This document shows, piece after piece, positions 8,706 to 18,362 of a stretch of 64,000 bases of DNA (position 1 is its first letter; every line of letters starts with the position of its first letter). The DNA lies in NCBI RefSeq assembly GCF_900100695.1, contig NZ_FNCF01000004.1, positions 186,001 to 250,000 on the forward strand, in the 5' to 3' direction. The stretch is from Klenkia brasiliensis (lineage in GTDB: Bacteria > Actinomycetota > Actinomycetes > Mycobacteriales > Geodermatophilaceae). The position numbers and the translations under genes were made by a program. Under the pieces are notes generated by a model. That model saw only the letters and a program-made list of their open reading frames with translations. It was not told the origin of the DNA and ran no database searches.

Positions 8706-9347
8706 TCAACGTGGACGTCTGACGGGCGCTCGATCGTTGGCCTTGCGTTCGGACCGGTGCTCGCGGACTCGCCAGACGACGAGGGCGACGATCGCGACGC
8801 CCAGGACGACGAGTGCAGCGTCCCGGCCGAAGGTCTTCTCGACGCGGGCGTAGGAGGCTCCGGCGGCGAATCCGAGCAGGGTGACAGCTGCGCCCCAGGC
8901 GAGGCCGCCGGCGGCGTTCCAGGCCAGGAACGTGCCGTAGGGCATCCGGGAGGAGCCGGCGAGGAACGGCATCACTGCGCGGAAGAAGGCGACCCACCTG
9001 CCGAGGAAGACGGCGCTGCCGCCGCGGCGGGCCAAGAACGCCTGGGCTTGATCGATCTTCGGTCGCCGCTTGTCGAGGACCCGGAGGCGGAGAACCCGCG
9101 GACCTGCGTGCTTGCCGACCTGGTACCCGACGGTGTCGCCCAGGACGGCAGCGATGACGACCACGACGACCACCCCCGCCACTGGTGCGTTGCCGACCTT
9201 CGCGGCCGCCCCGGCGAGGAAGGCCACGGTCTCGCCCGGGATGACGAACCCGACGAAGAGCGCGTCCTCGGCGAAGACGACCGCGCCGGCGATGACGAGC
9301 ACCAGCCAACCGGGCAGGCCGAGGATGCGCTCGATCCAGCCACTCAT
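8706..9347 (-). CDS. DedA/VTT-family membrane protein
   Basis: 213 aa from ATG 9347, several membrane segments. DedA (SNARE-associated/VTT) signatures: FVIPGETVAFLAG (re-entrant loop, the family's F-x-P-GE/D motif), GDTVGYQVGKHAGPR, and FLGRWVAFFRAVMPFLAGSSRMPY, the FxxR...R...G motif. Some DedA proteins return undecaprenyl phosphate across the membrane, and others affect resistance to envelope-active agents. The start overlaps the stop of the PAP2 phosphatase gene by 4 bases, so it is the last gene of the ABC-PAP2-DedA operon. The basic C terminus (SERKANDRAPVRRPR) is cytoplasmic. Confidence 0.92.
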   Translation of the reverse strand: MSGWIERILGLPGWLVLVIAGAVVFAEDALFVGFVIPGETVAFLAGAAAKVGNAPVAGVVVVVVIAAVLGDTVGYQVGKHAGPRVLRLRVLDKRRPKIDQAQAFLARRGGSAVFLGRWVAFFRAVMPFLAGSSRMPYGTFLAWNAAGGLAWGAAVTLLGFAAGASYARVEKTFGRDAALVVLGVAIVALVVWRVREHRSERKANDRAPVRRPR

Positions 9348-9979
9348 GCGGTTGCTGCTCCGGCGGGCGTACCGGCTCTACCGGCGGCTGGGTCAGGGAA
9401 CAGCCTCGACAGCCCCGGTTGCCGACGAAGCCGCTGTGTGAGCGTGGTCAGCAGTCGGCGGAGCAGGGCCCAGCCGACGACGGTGACGACGGCACCGACC
9501 AGGAGGCCGGCGGCGACGTCCCACGGGTAGTGAGCAGCGATGTACACCCGGGCGAACGCCATGAGCAGTGCAGCTCCCAGCGCGACCCACCCGAGCCGGC
9601 GCGACGCCAGCCAGAGGCCGGCCGCTGCGGCCCCGGCCATGACGGCGTGGTCGGAGGGGAAGGAGTAGTCCGAGCTGCGGGTCGCCAGGACCAGCACTCC
9701 CGGGTGGCTGGTGTAGGGCCGGGCCTCGGCGACGAGACCGACGAGCGGCTGGTTCAGCCCGACGGCGATCAGCGGGGCCCCGGCCGCCCAGCCGGCCGCT
9801 GCGAGCTGGCGGTCACTGCCGGACCGGGTGGCGAGCAGGCCCAGGATGAGGAGCACGGCGAACAGCACCACTCCGTAGGTGGCGTAGCCGAGGACCACCC
9901 CGTGCAGCCCCGGTGTGGAGCGGGCGATGTGGTTGACCTCGAACAGCAGCTGGTCGTCGAGGCGGCGCAGGGTGGTCAT
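9344..9979 (-). CDS. PAP2-family membrane phosphatase, BcrC-like role proposed
   Basis: 211 aa polytopic PAP2 (type 2 phosphatidic acid phosphatase) protein. Motif C1 is EARPYTSHPG; the lysine usually seven residues before the RP is a valine. C2 is FPSDHAVMAGAA and C3 is ARVYIAAHYPWDV, with its catalytic His and Asp. Bacterial members dephosphorylate undecaprenyl pyrophosphate, phosphatidylglycerol phosphate or similar lipids outside the membrane. Located behind a BcrAB-like ABC transporter and before DedA, it fits the BcrC position of bacitracin-resistance operons, which is inference. ATG 9979 overlaps the stop of the upstream secreted protein. A basic Arg-rich C terminus follows the last helix. 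Confidence 0.9.
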   Translation of the reverse strand: MTTLRRLDDQLLFEVNHIARSTPGLHGVVLGYATYGVVLFAVLLILGLLATRSGSDRQLAAAGWAAGAPLIAVGLNQPLVGLVAEARPYTSHPGVLVLATRSSDYSFPSDHAVMAGAAAAGLWLASRRLGWVALGAALLMAFARVYIAAHYPWDVAAGLLVGAVVTVVGWALLRRLLTTLTQRLRRQPGLSRLFPDPAAGRAGTPAGAATA

Positions 9980-10425
9980 GACGAGGGGTCGAAGCATCCG
10001 TCGAAGGCGTTGACCGGGTTGGTGACCTCGTTGCCCTGCGCGTCGGTGATGGTGAACGAGCCGACGATCTTTGCTGGGCCGGAGGCGGTCCAGCAGGAGT
10101 TCGAGTGGACCTGGACCTCGAACTTGCCCTCCTGGGAGGTCCCGGTGGCGTCGTTCCAGGTGATCATGCAGATCCAGTCCGTCCCCGGCCCGACCGGCGC
10201 GACGGCGCCGTTGTGGCGGTCGCACGTGGTGCTGGGCGCCATCGAGTCGGCGGTGACCTGGTCGTCGCCGAGCAGGCGCTGCTGGTCGAGGTAGAGGTTG
10301 ACGAACGTCGTCGTCACCGAGTCCTGCACGCGGGGCTGGGTGACGTCGGGGCTGCCGAACGCGGTGAGGGCGCCGGCGACGGCGAGGACGCCGACGGTGG
10401 CGAGGGTGGGCTTGAGGAACTTCAC
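9976..10425 (-). CDS. Secreted or membrane-anchored Cys-containing protein in the ABC operon
   Basis: 149 aa, GTG 10425. A signal or anchor segment (KFLKPTLATVGVLAVAGALT) is followed by an extracytoplasmic domain with four cysteines, in TTCDRHN, WICMITW, NSCWTAS and DGCFDPS. Spacing suggests two disulfides. No lipobox cysteine is present. It is co-transcribed, 2 bases after the ABC permease and overlapping the PAP2 gene. I do not recognise a family; an antibiotic-binding or transporter-accessory function is only a guess from position. Confidence 0.8.
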   Translation of the reverse strand: MKFLKPTLATVGVLAVAGALTAFGSPDVTQPRVQDSVTTTFVNLYLDQQRLLGDDQVTADSMAPSTTCDRHNGAVAPVGPGTDWICMITWNDATGTSQEGKFEVQVHSNSCWTASGPAKIVGSFTITDAQGNEVTNPVNAFDGCFDPSS

Positions 10426-10427
10426 GG

Positions 10428-11309
10428 TCAGCCTCCGGTGATGTCGCGGCGACGCAGCGACGAGTAGGCGAGGAACAGGCACACGGCGGTCCACACGGCG
10501 GACACCGCGACGCCCTGCCAGATGACCCCGTGGAAGGACGGGTCGGTGAACAGGCCGTGCCAGGACTCCAGCGGTGTGGTGAGCAGCGCCGGGCGGAGCA
10601 GGCCGATGCCGCCGACGGACCCGACCAGGCTCATGACGAAGCCGATGACGACTGGTCCGACGACGCCGACGGCGGGGTTGCGGGACACCACCGACAGCAG
10701 GATCGCCAGGGCGGTGAAGCCGATCAGCGGGGGCAGGTCGGTGGCCCACGCGGCGGCCACCAGCCCGAGAGCGCGGCCGGGCGCGATGGTCTGCCCGGTG
10801 AGGCCGGTCAGGGGCTGGTGACCGACCAGCAGCAGGCTGGACACGATCGAGCTGGTCGCGAGGACGCCGAGCAGCACGACGGCGAAGGTGGACGCGGCCA
10901 GCGTCTTGGCCCAGAAGACCTGGCTGCGGCTGACCGAGCGGGTGAGCACGGTCTTCCAGGTCCCGAAGTGGTCCTCGCTGGCGAAGATGTCCCCGGCCAC
11001 CAGGCTGGTGAGCAGCGGGTAGACGAACTGGGTGGCGAACCCGAGCAGCAGCAGCGGGACGGCGTAGCCGCTGTCGTGGACGTACCGGCCGTAGAGGGTG
11101 TCCACCGGCGGGGTCTGGCCGTTCAGGACCAGCACCACCAGCGGGGGCAGGACCAGGGCCGCAGCCAGTGCGGCGCGGGTCCGGACGAGGGCGGCCAGCT
11201 TGGTGATCTCCCACCGGTAGGCGGTGCCGACCCCGGCCGGGCGCGCCGGCGACGGGCCGGCGTGGCCGGGACCGGCCGGCGTCGTGGGGAGTGCGCGTGC
11301 GGTGGTCAC
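10428..11309 (-). CDS. ABC-2 type transporter permease (BcrB-like)
   Basis: 293 aa with a Pro/Ala-rich cytoplasmic N terminus and about six membrane segments. ABC-2 features: WEITKLAALVRTRAALA, then FASEDHFGTWKTVLTRSVSRS, the conserved E..GT.K..L..P.SR region of BcrB/YxlG-like permeases. The GTG start at 11309 overlaps the ATPase stop, so the pair forms one exporter. With the FIESPKFYP-type ATPase it most resembles transporters that protect against cell-wall peptide antibiotics or export lantibiotics; the substrate is inferred from family and neighbours. Confidence 0.9.
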   Translation of the reverse strand: MTTARALPTTPAGPGHAGPSPARPAGVGTAYRWEITKLAALVRTRAALAAALVLPPLVVLVLNGQTPPVDTLYGRYVHDSGYAVPLLLLGFATQFVYPLLTSLVAGDIFASEDHFGTWKTVLTRSVSRSQVFWAKTLAASTFAVVLLGVLATSSIVSSLLLVGHQPLTGLTGQTIAPGRALGLVAAAWATDLPPLIGFTALAILLSVVSRNPAVGVVGPVVIGFVMSLVGSVGGIGLLRPALLTTPLESWHGLFTDPSFHGVIWQGVAVSAVWTAVCLFLAYSSLRRRDITGG

Positions 11310-12265
11310 GACAGGGCCTCCTGGTCGGTGCGGGTGCCGTGCGGCGGGCTGTCGGGGCTGGCCTCGGTGAGCATGAAGAAAAGGGCCTCGAGGGGGGCCT
11401 CGCCCAGGGTCAGGCTGCGGGGGGCGATCCCGGCCAGGGCCAGGGTGCGCACGTAGGCGTCGATGGCGTCCTGGGTGCCGCGGACGGCCAGCTGGCCTTC
11501 CGCGGTGGCGACGGACAGGCCCTCGGCCCCGGCGGCCAGGCGCGCCGCGGCGGCGTCGTCGGTCGTGCGCAGCAGGTGCGCCTGCGGGGGCGCCTGGGCG
11601 CGCAGTGCGCTGATCGTGCCGTGGTAGACGACCGAGCCGGTCTTCATGATCGTGACGTTGTCGCAGATCTCCTCGACCTCGGCCATGTCGTGGCTGCTCA
11701 GCAGGACGGTGAGACCGGAGTCGGCCAGGCGGTGCACCAGGGCGCGCATGTCGCGGATGCCGGCGGGGTCCAGGCCGTTGGCCGGTTCGTCCAGCACCAG
11801 CAGCCGCGGGTCGCGCAGCAGGGACGCCGCCACCCCGAGGCGCTGGCGCATGCCGAAGGAGTAGCCGCCCACCTTGTCCCGGTCGCGGCCGGTGAGGTCG
11901 ACGACGTCGAGGACCTCGTCGATGCGTTCCCGGGCGGCCCCGCCGTCCAGGCCGGCGAGCAGCTGCAGGTTCTTCCGGCCGGTCAGGTACGGGTAGAACT
12001 TCGGGCTCTCGATGAACCCGGCGACCCCGGCCAGGGTGTCGGTCCCGTTCTGCTCCCAGGAGCGGCCGAAGACCTCCAGCACGCCGGCGTCGGGCCGGAT
12101 GAGCCCGAACAGCATGCGCAGCACGGTGGTCTTACCGGCGCCGTTGGGACCGAGGACGCCGTAGACCTCGCCCTCGGCCACGGCGATGTCGATGCCGTCG
12201 ACGGCGGTGAGGGACCCGTACCGCTTCGTGAGCCCCTCGATGCGGACGGCCAGCTGATCTGTCAC
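11306..12265 (-). CDS. ABC transporter ATP-binding protein (BcrA-like)
   Basis: 319 aa. Walker A GPNGAGKTT, Q-loop region FIESPKFYPYLTGRKNL (the E/SPxFYPxLTGxxNL element is typical of BcrA-like ATPases), signature YSFGMRQRLGVAASLL, Walker B LLVLDEPANGLDP, and switch His in LLSSHDM. A C-terminal extension of about 100 aa follows the nucleotide-binding domain. GTG 12265 is preceded at 7 bases by TAGCGT and no ribosome-binding site, which suggests a leaderless mRNA. First gene of a five-gene operon (ATPase, permease, secreted protein, PAP2, DedA), divergent from the two-component genes. Confidence 0.93.
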   Translation of the reverse strand: MTDQLAVRIEGLTKRYGSLTAVDGIDIAVAEGEVYGVLGPNGAGKTTVLRMLFGLIRPDAGVLEVFGRSWEQNGTDTLAGVAGFIESPKFYPYLTGRKNLQLLAGLDGGAARERIDEVLDVVDLTGRDRDKVGGYSFGMRQRLGVAASLLRDPRLLVLDEPANGLDPAGIRDMRALVHRLADSGLTVLLSSHDMAEVEEICDNVTIMKTGSVVYHGTISALRAQAPPQAHLLRTTDDAAAARLAAGAEGLSVATAEGQLAVRGTQDAIDAYVRTLALAGIAPRSLTLGEAPLEALFFMLTEASPDSPPHGTRTDQEALS

Positions 12266-12288
12266 GCCGGCGACGCTAGGGAGGCGGC

Positions 12289-12305
12289 ATGAAGTGACGA
12301 TGAAG
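12289..12305. promoter_or_regulatory. Candidate response-regulator operator: tandem ATGAAG, 11-bp period
   Basis: ATGAAG occurs at 12289-12294 and 12300-12305, exactly one 11-bp step apart, between the divergent ABC operon (start 12265) and the response regulator (start 12355). Tandem repeats at one helical turn are the usual binding site of OmpR/PhoB-type regulators. On the ABC strand the repeat ends 10 bases before the candidate -10 TAGCGT, the position expected for an activator. Confidence 0.55.
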
Positions 12306-12354
12306 GCCGGCACGCCCCACGGGAGGGCCGGACGGCGGGCGCACACTGGCCACC

Positions 12355-13032
12355 GTGCGGGTGCTGATCGCCGAGGACGAGGGCCGGCTGGCCGACCTCC
12401 TCGTCCAGGTGGTGGTCGAGGCCGGCTGGACGGCGACGGCGGTCCCGGACGGTCCCGCGGCGCTGGCGGCGGTGCGCAGCGGTGGGCACGACGTCCTCGT
12501 CCTGGACTGGGGGCTGCCGGGTCTGGAGGGCCCGGACGTGCTCACCGCGCTGCGGGCCGAGGGGCACGCCACGCCGGTGCTCATGCTCACCGCCCGCGCG
12601 ACCCTGCCCGACCGGGTGCAGGGTCTGGACGCCGGCGCTGACGACTACCTGGCCAAGCCCTTCGAGGTCGACGAGCTGCTGGCCCGGTTGCGGGCCCTGC
12701 ACCGCCGTGCCACCCCGAGCGCGGTCGTCGCGCTGCGAGCCGGGGACCTGGTGGTCGACCCCGAGTCCGGTCGCGTCCTGCGCGGCGCGCGGGAGGTGCA
12801 GCTGTCGGCCCGGGAGCTGGCCATCCTGGTGCTCCTGCTGCAGCGGGCCGGCCGGCACGTCACGCGCTTCGCGATCCTGGACGAGGTGTGGGACGGGAAC
12901 ACCGACCTGTCCAGCAACGTCATCGACGTCCACGTCGCCAACCTCCGCGCCAAGATCGACTCCCCCTTCGGGCGGTCGGCCATCCAGACCGTCCGCGGCG
13001 TCGGCTACCGGCTGGACCCGGCCGGCGGATGA
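12355..13032 (+). CDS. OmpR-family response regulator
   Basis: 225 aa, GTG 12355. Receiver with E7/D8, phospho-Asp 51 (VLVLDWGLPG), T in LMLTARA and K in YLAKPFEVDEL. The C-terminal winged helix ends SSNVIDVHVANLRAKI...IQTVRGVGYRL, the classical OmpR/PhoB DNA-binding end. The stop overlaps the kinase ATG. It probably controls both its own operon and the divergent ABC/PAP2/DedA operon through the tandem ATGAAG site; this is inference from arrangement. Confidence 0.94.
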   Translation: MRVLIAEDEGRLADLLVQVVVEAGWTATAVPDGPAALAAVRSGGHDVLVLDWGLPGLEGPDVLTALRAEGHATPVLMLTARATLPDRVQGLDAGADDYLAKPFEVDELLARLRALHRRATPSAVVALRAGDLVVDPESGRVLRGAREVQLSARELAILVLLLQRAGRHVTRFAILDEVWDGNTDLSSNVIDVHVANLRAKIDSPFGRSAIQTVRGVGYRLDPAGG

Positions 13033-14549
13033 CCGCGACCGGACCCGCCCGCCCCGCGTCCCGGCCCGGCCGTCTGCGACGGTGGGCCAGGCAGCTGCCC
13101 CTGCGCGCCAGGCTCGTGGCCGGCTTCACCGCGGCGATGACCGTCGTCCTGCTGGCCACCGGCGGCTTCATCTACTGGCGGGTGGAGTACGCCCTGGACC
13201 AGCGGCTGGACGCCGACCTCGCCGCCGAGGCCGACGTCCTCAGCCCGCTCGTCCAGCCCGACGGCACGCTCCGGACGTCGGATCTCGACGCGGCCGTACC
13301 AGGGGTCAGCGAGCACCAGGTGCTCGACCGCACCGGGCGGGTGCTGTCGGCCGGTCCCGGCCTGGGGGACGCCCCGGTCCTGGACGCGGGCGACGTCGAG
13401 GCAGCCCAGCGGGGTCCGGTGTACTCCGACATCGGGCTGCTGCTGCCCATCAGCAAGCGGCCCCTGCGGCTGCTCGCCACCCCCGTGCCGGGGTCCGGAC
13501 CGGCGGCCGTCCTCGTCGTGGGCCTGCGCCGGGACGAACGCGACGAAGCACTCCGCGAGCTGCTCGGCCAGCTCGCCATCGCCGGCCTCGGCGCGCTCGT
13601 CATCACCGCGGTGGTCGGTGAACGGCTGGCGAAGGCCGCCCTCGCACCCGTCGAGCGCTACCGGGCGCGGGCCCGCTCCATCGCCTCCGGTGCCACCGGC
13701 GTGCGTCTCGACGTCCCCACCGAACGGGACGACGAGATCACCCGCCTCGGGCACACCCTCAACGACATGCTCGACGCCCTGGACCGCTCCCTCGCCCGCG
13801 AACGCCGGTTCCTCGACGACGCCAGCCACGAGCTGCGCACCCCGCTGACCCTGCTGTCCACGCGGGTGCAGCTCGCCCTCCGCCGGCCACGGTCGCCCCA
13901 GGAGCACGAGGCCGTCCTGCGGGACCTGCAGACCGACGTGGTCGCGCTCACCGACCTCGCCGAGCAGCTGCTGCAGATCGGCGTGGCGACCGGGGCGCCG
14001 GCCCAGGGGCCGAGCGAGACCGGCGACGTCCGCTCCGTCGTCGCCCGGCTGACCCCGACCGGCGACCACGCGCCGGGCGCCCGCCTCCCCGCGACGTGGT
14101 CGGTGGACATGGCCGGGACGGAGACGGTGCCCGTCCCCGTGCCGGACGCCGCCCTGCGGCAGGTGCTGCTCAACCTGCTCGGCAACGCCGCGGTGCACGG
14201 CGCACCCCCCGTCCAGGTCGCGGTGCGCGCCGCGCCCGCACCGGAGGGCGCCGTCGCCGTGTTGACCGTCAGCGACGGCGGACGGATCCCGGTCGGCTTC
14301 CTGCCGCACGCTGCCGAGCGCTTCAGCCGCACCGACGACGCCCGCGGCAGGCCGGGCGCCGGACTCGGCCTGTCCCTGGTGCACGAACTCGTCGACCGGG
14401 CCGGGGGCGAACTGCGGCTGTGCTCATCCGGTGCGCACCACCGGTACGAGCAGCGCCACGACCTGCCCTGCGCACACCCCGGCAGCGGGACGACGGTGAC
14501 CGTCCTGCTGCCCGTGGTCGACCCCGCCGACACCGGAGCGGCCACGTGA
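13029..14549 (+). CDS. Sensor histidine kinase
   Basis: 506 aa. TM1 at about 28-50 (GFTAAMTVVLLATGGFIYW), an extracytoplasmic sensor of about 125 aa, TM2 at about 178-200, HAMP, then a HisKA H-box FLDDASHELRTPLTLLS with His near residue 266, N-box LNLLGNAAVHG near 380, and G2 box GAGLGLSLVHELV. The G1 box reads SDGGRIP instead of DxGxGIP, a mild degeneration, and there is an insertion containing two cysteines (LRLCSSGAHH...LPCAHPGSG) just before the last strand. Cognate partner of the overlapping OmpR regulator. The ligand is unknown; a cell-wall antibiotic or lipid-cycle stress is suggested by the divergent operon. Confidence 0.92.
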   Translation: MTATGPARPASRPGRLRRWARQLPLRARLVAGFTAAMTVVLLATGGFIYWRVEYALDQRLDADLAAEADVLSPLVQPDGTLRTSDLDAAVPGVSEHQVLDRTGRVLSAGPGLGDAPVLDAGDVEAAQRGPVYSDIGLLLPISKRPLRLLATPVPGSGPAAVLVVGLRRDERDEALRELLGQLAIAGLGALVITAVVGERLAKAALAPVERYRARARSIASGATGVRLDVPTERDDEITRLGHTLNDMLDALDRSLARERRFLDDASHELRTPLTLLSTRVQLALRRPRSPQEHEAVLRDLQTDVVALTDLAEQLLQIGVATGAPAQGPSETGDVRSVVARLTPTGDHAPGARLPATWSVDMAGTETVPVPVPDAALRQVLLNLLGNAAVHGAPPVQVAVRAAPAPEGAVAVLTVSDGGRIPVGFLPHAAERFSRTDDARGRPGAGLGLSLVHELVDRAGGELRLCSSGAHHRYEQRHDLPCAHPGSGTTVTVLLPVVDPADTGAAT

Positions 14550-15856
14550 GTGACCTCGGCCCCACGTCGGGGGCCGCGCCCGAGGTCGCCTCCGCCCGGT
14601 CGGCGTGGCGGGCGGTCGCCGGGTTCGGCGTGGTCAGCCTGGCTGCGGACATGGTCTACGAAGGTGCCCGGTCGATCACCGGTCCGCTGCTCGCTTCCCT
14701 CGGCGCCTCGGCGCTGCTCGTCGGCCTCGTCACCGGGCTCGGGGAGGCCGCGGCACTCGTGCTGCGGCTGCCCTTCGGCGCCCGGGTGGACCGCTCGGGC
14801 AACTACTGGCGGGCCACCATCGCCGGCTACGGGCTGACGGCGGTCTGCGTACCGCTGCTGGCGGTGACCCCGTTCCTCGGCGCCGCCGGGCTCGCCGTCG
14901 CCTGCGTCCTCGTCCTCGCCGAGCGGGCGGGCAAGGCAGTGCGCAGCCCGGCCAAGTCCACCCTGCTCGCCCACGCCGCCGGCCCGGTGGGGCTCGGCCG
15001 CGGGTTCGGCGTGCACAAGGCGCTGGACCAGGTCGGCGCGTTCTCCGGTCCGCTCCTGGTGGCGGCGCTGGTGGCCGGCACCGGGGCGCTGTGGCCCGCG
15101 ATGGCTGCGCTGACCTTGCCCGGGGCAGCCAGCATCGCTCTGCTGGCATTCCTGCGGCGGCGGGTCGGTGACCCGCTGCGCGAGCAGACGCTCGAGGCCG
15201 GGCCGCGCCCGCGCGCGCCGTTCTCCGCGGTCTACCGCGGCCTGCCGAGGGCCTTCTGGTCGTTCAGCGGCTGCGCCGCGCTGACGACCGCGGGGTTGGT
15301 CACCTTCGGGGTCATCAGCTACCACCTGGTCACCGACCAGTTGGTCCCGACGGCCGCGGTGCCGGTCGTCTACGCCGCGGCGATGGCGGCGGCTGCCGTC
15401 GCCGCCCTCGGCGTCGGCTGGGCGCACGACCGGTGGGGCGCCCGGACGATGGTTCTCGTGCCGGTCCTGGTGGCGGTGGTGCCGCCCCTCGCCTTCGCGG
15501 GCTCCTGGCCGGTGGTGCTCGTCGGCGTGCTCGTGTGGGGCGCGGCCACCGGGCTGCAGGACTCCACCGTCAAGGCGCTCGTCGCTCAGCTGGTCCCGGC
15601 AACCCGGCGGGCCACCGCCTACGGGATGTTCGCCGCGGTGCAAGGAGTCGCCGCGGTCGCGGGCGGCGCGCTGGCCGGTGGGCTGTACGCACGCTCGGTG
15701 CCGCTGCTGGCCGGCGTCGTCGCCGTCCTCCAAGTGGGGGCCGGGTGCTTGCTGCTCGTCACGCTGCGCTCGCAACATTTCCGGACTGGGCCGGCACCGG
15801 TCTCGGGACCCGGTCAGCAGACAGCCGGTGAGGCTGCCCACCGTCCCTCGTCTTGA
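14546..15856 (+). CDS. MFS transporter
   Basis: 436 aa with about 12 membrane segments, starting at GTG 14546 inside the kinase stop. Major facilitator signs: FGARVDRSGNYWRATIAGYG (loop 2-3 motif A equivalent), RAGKAVRSPAKSTLLAH in the centre of the N half, and GWAHDRWGARTMVLVPVL as the second-half motif A. Drug or metabolite export is likely but the substrate cannot be read from the sequence. As third gene of the two-component operon it may be another output of the same stress response. Confidence 0.88.
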   Translation: MSDLGPTSGAAPEVASARSAWRAVAGFGVVSLAADMVYEGARSITGPLLASLGASALLVGLVTGLGEAAALVLRLPFGARVDRSGNYWRATIAGYGLTAVCVPLLAVTPFLGAAGLAVACVLVLAERAGKAVRSPAKSTLLAHAAGPVGLGRGFGVHKALDQVGAFSGPLLVAALVAGTGALWPAMAALTLPGAASIALLAFLRRRVGDPLREQTLEAGPRPRAPFSAVYRGLPRAFWSFSGCAALTTAGLVTFGVISYHLVTDQLVPTAAVPVVYAAAMAAAAVAALGVGWAHDRWGARTMVLVPVLVAVVPPLAFAGSWPVVLVGVLVWGAATGLQDSTVKALVAQLVPATRRATAYGMFAAVQGVAAVAGGALAGGLYARSVPLLAGVVAVLQVGAGCLLLVTLRSQHFRTGPAPVSGPGQQTAGEAAHRPSS

Positions 15857-15876
15857 AGGCGGCGATGTCTCGACGG

Positions 15877-16340
15877 TCAGCTGATGTCGCGTCCGCGGGG
15901 TGCGGGGCAGGCGTCGAGCCAGGCGCGCTCGGCGTCGTCGAAGACGCGGCTACGGGTGAGGAAGCGGACGCCTTCGGGGGCTTCGAGGCTGAAGCCGGCG
16001 CCGCGGCCGGGGACGACGTCGAGCAGCAGCTGGGTGTGCTCCCACAGGGCGAACTGCGGGCCGGAAATCCAGACGGGCGAGAAGTCGTCGGGGATCGGCG
16101 TCCCGGCCGTGTGGGCGGGTGAGGGCGCGCCGGGGTGGGCGTCGTCGACCAGGCCGAGCAGGACGTCGTCGTCCCCCACGATGAAGTCACCCCGGGGGTA
16201 GCACATGGGTGCCGACCCGTCGCAGCAGCCGCCGGACTGGTGGAACATCAGCGGGCCGTGCGTGGCCCGGAGGCGGCGGACCACGTCCGCCGCCTCCGGG
16301 GTGATCGCGACCCGCTCGACCTGGGTGAGCGGGCCGGCCA

Positions 16341-16341
<1 letters not shown>
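15877..16341 (-). CDS. DUF779 protein
   Basis: 154 aa. DUF779 hallmark: GPLMFHQSGGCCDGSAPMCY, a Cys-rich patch, then PRGDFIVGDDDVLLG and LWEHTQLLLDVVPGRGAGFS. Members are small cytoplasmic proteins almost always encoded beside acetaldehyde-type aldehyde dehydrogenases; their molecular role is unresolved, and the cysteines suggest metal or redox function. Here it is the second gene of that pair: its ATG overlaps the dehydrogenase stop by one base (TGATG). It converges on the MFS gene. Confidence 0.93.
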
Positions 16342-17864
<1,523 letters not shown>

Positions 17865-18110
17865 CGTGGTCCTCCTCGACCGGGGAACGCCGGGAACCAC
17901 CGGCGGTGACCACAGGGTGGGTCCAGACGGGGTTGCAGCGGGGTCGCACCGACAACGTACGGGCAACGGAAAGCGATCTGTGCCACACCGGCGTCGGTGC
18001 TGCGGCACGGTCCCCGGCGCCCCGGCCGCGTGTGCGGATCGCAGCGAACACGCTGCTCACCGGGCCTTTACGGTCGGGGAACACCATCCGCGAACGTCTG
18101 AGGAGCATCC
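17865..18110. promoter_or_regulatory. Divergent promoter region between aldehyde dehydrogenase and mop
   Basis: 246 bases without a gene. An imperfect palindrome at about 17990-18011 (gtgccacaccgg ... gctgcggcac) has GTGCC/GGCAC ends and could bind the GAF-type activator encoded nearby. No clear -35/-10 pair stands out. Confidence 0.35.
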
Positions 18111-18320
18111 GTGCGCCTGTCCACCCGCAACCAGCTCGCCGGCACCGTCACCGCCATCAACGTCGGCTCGGTCATGACCACCGTCAAGGTCGATGTCTCC
18201 GGCCAGGAGGTGACCGCGGCCGTCACCAAGGAGGCCGTCGAGGAGCTGGGCCTGACCGTGGGATCGAAGGTCGTCGCCCTGGTCAAGTCCACCGAGGTCA
18301 TGCTCGGCGTCGAGGACTGA
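18111..18320 (+). CDS. Mop/TOBE-domain molybdate-binding protein
   Basis: 69 aa, a single Mop (TOBE) domain: LSTRNQLAGTVTAINVGSVM, then VDVSGQEVTAAVTKEAVEEL, LGLTVGSKVVALVKSTEVML. These proteins assemble into oligomers that store or carry molybdate or tungstate in the cytoplasm. GTG 18111 follows GAGGAG by a few bases. No modBC genes accompany it, though an orphan ModA lies 3.2 kb further on. A perfect hairpin terminator closes the gene. Confidence 0.92.
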   Translation: MRLSTRNQLAGTVTAINVGSVMTTVKVDVSGQEVTAAVTKEAVEELGLTVGSKVVALVKSTEVMLGVED

Positions 18321-18328
18321 TCCACCCC

Positions 18329-18358
18329 GCCGGAGGAGGGCCGCAGTCCTCCTCCGGC
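18329..18358. terminator. Hairpin terminator between mop and the GAF regulator
   Basis: Perfect 11-bp arms (GCCGGAGGAGG, 18329-18339; CCTCCTCCGGC, 18348-18358) with an 8-base loop between two convergent genes, so it can serve both directions. No U-tract, as is normal in this GC-rich DNA. Confidence 0.75.
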
Positions 18359-18362
18359 ACGG

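Noticed and set aside
7811-8722. 303-codon plus-strand frame
   Set aside because: Gly/Asp-rich antisense of the relaxase fragment, whose frame shows real helicase motifs.
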